Made by a program: the position numbers and the translations under genes. From NCBI GenBank assembly GCA_028692535.1, contig JAQUXD010000036.1:4276-13365 (forward strand): DNA of 9,090 nt, read 5' to 3'. The notes under the pieces were generated by a model, which saw nothing but the letters and a program-made list of their open reading frames with translations, searched no databases and was not told the DNA's origin. Below are positions 5,678-9,090 of the stretch, one piece after another. Positions within the stretch are counted from its first letter, which is position 1; every line of letters begins with the position of its first letter. The stretch comes from Eubacteriales bacterium. GTDB lineage: Bacteria > Bacillota > Clostridia > Peptostreptococcales > Anaerovoracaceae.

Positions 5678-6934
5678 ATGGATTTTAAAAAGAAAAGATG
5701 GATCAGCCTATACGTAGGTTTCGCAATCGAAGCGCTGGCCGGAAACGGCTATGCGTGGAGCGTTTATCAGACGCCGCTGGTGGAGAAATACGGCTGGAGC
5801 ATCAGCCAGGTTTCAACGGCCTATACGATGGCGTTTCTATCAGGCATGTTCATGTCTCTCTTTCTGGGGGCAAGACTGCGTAAAATGTTCAAGACCCGCA
5901 CGGAAGTCCTGCTGGGCGGGCTTTGCTACGGCGGTGCCATATTCCTGATGTCGCAGATGACCGGCCAGATCTGGCAGCTGTACCTCCTTCACGGATTCTT
6001 ATCCTCTCTGGGGGTCTGCATGACATACCCTGTCCTGATCGCCTATTCTCAGGAGATCTTTCCGGAGCGTCCCGGATTTGCAGGTGGCACCATGGCCGCC
6101 GGGTATGGTTTGGGTGCCGTGATCTGGGCGCCTCTGGCCACGAAGATCTATACGTCCACAGGGGATATTTCCTATTCCTTCTTTTATCTTGGACTTATTT
6201 TTATCGGCGGCATGGCTTTGCTGTCCATGTTCCTGTATTCACCGCCTGCGGGGTTCCGGGATCGCATGATCGCCGAAGCCGGTGCGGACATCAAAGTGGG
6301 CAGCACCAAAGCACGCGCGCTGGTCTACGATGTGGATAAACCTCAATTGATCCGTACTCCGCTGTTCTACATGATGATGATCTCCATGACCCTGGGCATT
6401 GCCTGCGGCGGCATGATCATCAATCAGGGGTCCCCCATCGTCCAATTGAAGTTCAACATGGCGGCTACGTCAGCTGCGACGGTAGTAGGGGCTCTTGCCG
6501 TAGGCAATACCATCGGGCGATTCCTCTGGGGTTCCGTGTCGGACCGGATCGGAAAAGTAGAGACTGTAAAGATTCTCCACGTGCTGCAGGCATTTTTTAT
6601 GCTGATGCTTCTGATTCTGGACAATAAGATCCTCTTTGTATTGATGCTCATGGGCACGACGTTCTGCTACGGCGGTCTGGCCTGCCTTCTGGCACCCGTC
6701 ACCGGCGAACTGTTCGGCAACAGGAACATCAGCGCCAACTACTCGGTCGCCTATACCGCCTACGGGCTTTCTGCCCTGATCGGTCCTCTGGTAATCGCCA
6801 ATGTGCGTCAGATGACCGGAGAATATACCTTCGGCTACGTGTTTGCCATCGCATTTTCCGTGGTCGCTCTGGTGGTGACCCTGGGCATCGAGCGCCAGGC
6901 TAACAAAATACGACAAGAAGGAAGCATACAATAA
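5678..6934 (+). CDS. MFS permease, oxalate/formate antiporter (OFA) family
   Basis: This 418-residue membrane protein has about twelve hydrophobic segments. The start, GNGYAWSVYQTPLVEKYGWS (about 23-42), is a hallmark of the OFA branch of the major facilitator superfamily, which moves small carboxylates such as oxalate, formate or pyruvate. The second-half MFS loop motif is clear: GRFLWG with R281, then SDRIGK at 288-293. The first-half copy (GARLRKMFKTR) is degenerate. The segment equivalent to transmembrane helix 11 reads YTAYG with Y362 and has no lysine, whereas the oxalate transporter OxlT needs a lysine in that helix. A substrate other than oxalate is therefore more likely (inference). 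It lies 23 bases after the aminotransferase and is closed by a terminator. The ribosome binding site is poor: AAAGG (5657-5661) is 16 bases before the ATG, suggesting coupling to the upstream gene. No alternative in-frame start was found. Confidence 0.87.
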   Translation: MDFKKKRWISLYVGFAIEALAGNGYAWSVYQTPLVEKYGWSISQVSTAYTMAFLSGMFMSLFLGARLRKMFKTRTEVLLGGLCYGGAIFLMSQMTGQIWQLYLLHGFLSSLGVCMTYPVLIAYSQEIFPERPGFAGGTMAAGYGLGAVIWAPLATKIYTSTGDISYSFFYLGLIFIGGMALLSMFLYSPPAGFRDRMIAEAGADIKVGSTKARALVYDVDKPQLIRTPLFYMMMISMTLGIACGGMIINQGSPIVQLKFNMAATSAATVVGALAVGNTIGRFLWGSVSDRIGKVETVKILHVLQAFFMLMLLILDNKILFVLMLMGTTFCYGGLACLLAPVTGELFGNRNISANYSVAYTAYGLSALIGPLVIANVRQMTGEYTFGYVFAIAFSVVALVVTLGIERQANKIRQEGSIQ

Positions 6935-6941
6935 CGATCCG

Positions 6942-6972
6942 AGAAGGCGCCGAAAGGGCGCCTTCTTTTTTT
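6942..6972 (+). terminator. Intrinsic terminator of the aminotransferase-permease unit
   Basis: A perfect 10-bp stem (AGAAGGCGCC at 6942-6951, complement at 6957-6966) with a GAAAG loop runs into seven T residues (6966-6972), seven bases after the permease stop codon. Confidence 0.96.
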
Positions 6973-6990
6973 CAATATCACACGGTTTTA

Positions 6991-7019
6991 TTGACCGGTC
7001 CGGCGAAAAAAAGTATAAT
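6991..7019 (+). promoter_or_regulatory. Sigma-A promoter of the carboxypeptidase-guaB unit
   Basis: TTGACC (6991-6996), a 17-base spacer and a consensus TATAAT (7014-7019) sit just after the previous terminator. Transcription should start near 7026, about 35 bases before the ATG at 7061. This is one of the two best promoters in the window. Confidence 0.9.
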
Positions 7020-7060
7020 GCATTAATGTATGACTTCACAGCAAAACAAAGGGAGAAATA

Positions 7061-7849
7061 ATGCACAACACCGGATGCTTTACCATGGTAGCCGTTCTGG
7101 TTTTGATACTGCTTTTAGGTTTTGCCGCCGGCTGTTCTGCACCGGAGGCGTTGCCCACAGGAGTCTGCGCAGGTGCTTTGGGAACGAAGGTTGAAAAAGT
7201 GATGCAGAAAGATCCGGTCATTCTTCGGTCTGATTGGGATCCGGGCACACCCCGGGAGCCTGCGCCGGAGATCGCAACGGTCACCGACGACTGGCTGATC
7301 CTGGTCAATAAAACACATCCGCTGTCAAAAGAATATGCCCCTTCGGACATGGTCCGCATTCAATACTGCGTGGGAGATCATGCGGAATCCATGCGCTATA
7401 TGCGTCCCGAAGCGGCGGAGCATTTCCACCAAATGGCAGAGGCTGCGGTCCAGATCGGCTATGAGATCGGTATTCGTACGGCCTATCGGTCCTACGCGCA
7501 ACAGTACAATATTTTTTACAGCTATGTTGCCCGGGACGGCGAAGAAGCCGCCAACAAATACAGCGCCCGGCCCGGTCAGAGCGAGCATCAGACAGGGCTC
7601 AGCGCAGACGTCACTTCTCCGTCTGTAAATTATGAAATGACCACCGATTACGGACAAGCGCCCGAAGGGATCTGGCTGGCCGAAAATGCCCACCGCTTCG
7701 GATTTATCATACGATATCCTCTGGGAAAAGAGGCGATCACCGGGTATCAGTACGAGCCCTGGCACGTACGTTATGTGGGCGCAGAGGCCGCCGCTGAGAT
7801 CTATGAGCGAGGAATTACGCTGGAAGAATATCTTGGGGAAGTCGAGTAG
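7061..7849 (+). CDS. Lipoprotein D-alanyl-D-alanine carboxypeptidase, M15 (VanY-like) family
   Basis: This 262-residue zinc peptidase is predicted to trim the terminal D-Ala from peptidoglycan stem peptides outside the cell. The N-terminus is a hydrophobic signal ending in FAAGC, a lipobox-like site with C25 as the likely lipidated residue, so the enzyme should be anchored to the outer face of the membrane. The catalytic region shows AYRSYAQQ near 147, the zinc motif EHQTGLSAD with H176 and D183, and EPWH with the catalytic E232 and third zinc ligand H235. These match the M15B layout. The ATG at 7061 is preceded by AAGGGAGA with about 6-base spacing and a strong promoter. guaB begins 18 bases after its stop. 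VanY-type proteins can take part in glycopeptide resistance, but no van regulator, ligase or dehydrogenase is nearby, so a role in ordinary wall maturation is more likely. Confidence 0.92.
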   Translation: MHNTGCFTMVAVLVLILLLGFAAGCSAPEALPTGVCAGALGTKVEKVMQKDPVILRSDWDPGTPREPAPEIATVTDDWLILVNKTHPLSKEYAPSDMVRIQYCVGDHAESMRYMRPEAAEHFHQMAEAAVQIGYEIGIRTAYRSYAQQYNIFYSYVARDGEEAANKYSARPGQSEHQTGLSADVTSPSVNYEMTTDYGQAPEGIWLAENAHRFGFIIRYPLGKEAITGYQYEPWHVRYVGAEAAAEIYERGITLEEYLGEVE

Positions 7850-7867
7850 GACAGGGAGGAAGAACCT

Positions 7868-9090
7868 ATGGCATTGTATTATCAAGAACCGTCGAGGACC
7901 TTTAGCGAGTATTTGCTGATCCCGGCGTATTCCGATGAGAATTGTACGCCGGACAACGTCAGTTTAAAAACACCGATTACAAAGTTTAAAGTAGGAGCGC
8001 AACCGGAAATCAGCATGAATATTCCACTGGTATCGGCGATCATGCAGTCTGTTTCCGGAGATCGTCTCGGTGTTGCCTTGGCAAAAGAAGGCGGCATTTC
8101 TTTTATATATTGCTCGCAAAGCGTGGAAAACGAAACCGCCATGGTGGCCAAGGTCAAAAGCCATAAAGCGGGATTCGTTACATCGGACTCCAACATACGG
8201 CCGGATCAAACCCTGACCGATCTCCTGGAGTTGAAAGAGCGTACCGGCCACTCCACGACTGCCGTCACCGATGACGGCACTTCCCAGGGGAAAGTGGTGG
8301 GAATCGTTACCAGCCGGGATTACCGGGTAAGCCGGATGTCTCCCGATACAAAGATCTCTGAATTCATGACGCCGCTGGACAAACTGATCACGGCCCGGGA
8401 AGGTGTGACGCTTTCCGAAGCCAACGATATCCTGTGGGATCACAAGCTCAATGCCTTGCCCATACTGGATGATGAAGGCCGGTTCAAATACTTCGTATTT
8501 CGAAAGGATTATGATTCGCATAAAGCCAATCCCATGGAGTTGCTGGATGACCACAAGCGTTACAGAGTAGGGGCCGGTATCAACACTCGGGATTACCGGG
8601 AGCGGGTTCCCGAACTGATCCGGGCCGGCGCCGATGTACTCTGTATCGATTCTTCGGAAGGTTTCACCGAATGGCAGAAGAAGACCATCGAGTGGGTTCG
8701 GAGCGAATACGGAGACACGGTCAAGATCGGAGCCGGCAATGTGGTGGACCGGGAAGGATTTCGGTTCCTGGCCGAAGCGGGCGCCGATTTTGTGAAAGTG
8801 GGCATCGGCGGCGGGTCCATCTGCATCACCAGGGAGACCAAGGGAATCGGCCGGGGACAGGCCTCTGCCGTGATCGATGTGGCGGCGGCTCGGAAAGAAT
8901 ACCTGAAAGAAACCGGAATCTATGTTCCCATCTGCTCAGATGGCGGTATCGTCCACGACTATCACATGACCCTGGCGCTGGCCATGGGCGCCGACTTCCT
9001 GATGCTGGGCAGGTATTTCTCCCGCTTCGACGAGAGCCCCACGGCAAAACTGATGGTCAATGGCTCCTATGTAAAGGAATACTGGGGAGA
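7868..9090 (+). CDS. guaB: Inosine-5'-monophosphate dehydrogenase (3' end outside the window)
   Basis: The enzyme oxidises IMP to XMP with NAD+, the committed step of GMP synthesis. The first 407 residues are present; the C-terminal part, including the flap, lies past the end. The sequence starts with the barrel region (NIPLVSAIMQSVSG, 51-64). A CBS-pair insert follows, roughly 100-215, with VTDDGT, VTSRDY and ALPILDD segments. The barrel then resumes with the NAD-site D261 (CIDSSEG), the catalytic loop GIGGGSICITRE with nucleophile C319, and CSDGGIVHDYHMTLALAMG. From memory the residue-by-residue pattern, including C319, D261 and K310, matches the Tritrichomonas foetus enzyme closely, rather than the E. 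coli or Bacillus type. The ATG at 7868 has GGGAGGA (7854-7860) with 7-base spacing. The gene is probably co-transcribed with the carboxypeptidase. There is no frameshift or stop in the visible part. Confidence 0.97.
   Translation, partial: MALYYQEPSRTFSEYLLIPAYSDENCTPDNVSLKTPITKFKVGAQPEISMNIPLVSAIMQSVSGDRLGVALAKEGGISFIYCSQSVENETAMVAKVKSHKAGFVTSDSNIRPDQTLTDLLELKERTGHSTTAVTDDGTSQGKVVGIVTSRDYRVSRMSPDTKISEFMTPLDKLITAREGVTLSEANDILWDHKLNALPILDDEGRFKYFVFRKDYDSHKANPMELLDDHKRYRVGAGINTRDYRERVPELIRAGADVLCIDSSEGFTEWQKKTIEWVRSEYGDTVKIGAGNVVDREGFRFLAEAGADFVKVGIGGGSICITRETKGIGRGQASAVIDVAAARKEYLKETGIYVPICSDGGIVHDYHMTLALAMGADFLMLGRYFSRFDESPTAKLMVNGSYVKEYWG

Noticed and set aside
7061..7849. VanY-like gene as part of a vancomycin resistance cluster
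   Set aside because: No van sensor-regulator pair, D-Ala-D-Lac ligase, dehydrogenase or VanX is present in the window, and the neighbour is guaB.

Overview
The window looks like chromosomal DNA from a low-to-mid GC Firmicute, most likely an anaerobic clostridial lineage. The basis is Gram-positive style control (strong AGGAGG-type ribosome binding sites, sigma-A promoters, a perfect CIRCE operator on groESL), a Rex redox repressor, a short clostridial-type 2[4Fe-4S] ferredoxin and an Asp23-like domain. Exact taxonomy cannot be fixed from sequence reading alone. I found no CRISPR array, tRNA, rRNA, insertion sequence or phage gene.

Layout. Positions 1-240 (minus) hold the N-terminal 80 residues of an ABC-F type ATPase. 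It is divergent from rex (374-1009, plus), and the two appear to share a compact promoter region whose -35 boxes overlap inside a 15-base odd palindrome. A 14-bp bidirectional terminator separates rex from a convergent 55-residue ferredoxin gene (1066-1233, minus). Divergent from the ferredoxin is a P-loop protein with an Asp23/Gls24-like C-terminal part (1369-2190, plus). Then come groES and groEL (2334-4275) with a sigma-A promoter, a perfect CIRCE operator and a strong terminator.

The second half holds two probable two-gene units, both on the plus strand. In the first, a fold-type I PLP aminotransferase (4482-5654) is followed by an oxalate/formate-antiporter-family MFS permease (5678-6934), ended by a clear terminator. 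In the second, a near-consensus promoter drives an M15-family lipoprotein D,D-carboxypeptidase (7061-7849), followed after 18 bases by guaB (IMP dehydrogenase, 7868 to beyond the end of the window).

How they fit together. Rex senses NADH/NAD+ and ferredoxin carries low-potential electrons, consistent with fermentative anaerobic metabolism. The aminotransferase and permease probably act on related amino-acid or keto-acid substrates. GroESL is stress-controlled housekeeping. Most of the window is ordinary core genome. The points most worth a second look are the P-loop/Asp23-like fusion next to groESL, the shared divergent rex promoter palindrome, and an IMP dehydrogenase that resembles the Tritrichomonas foetus enzyme more than the textbook bacterial one.
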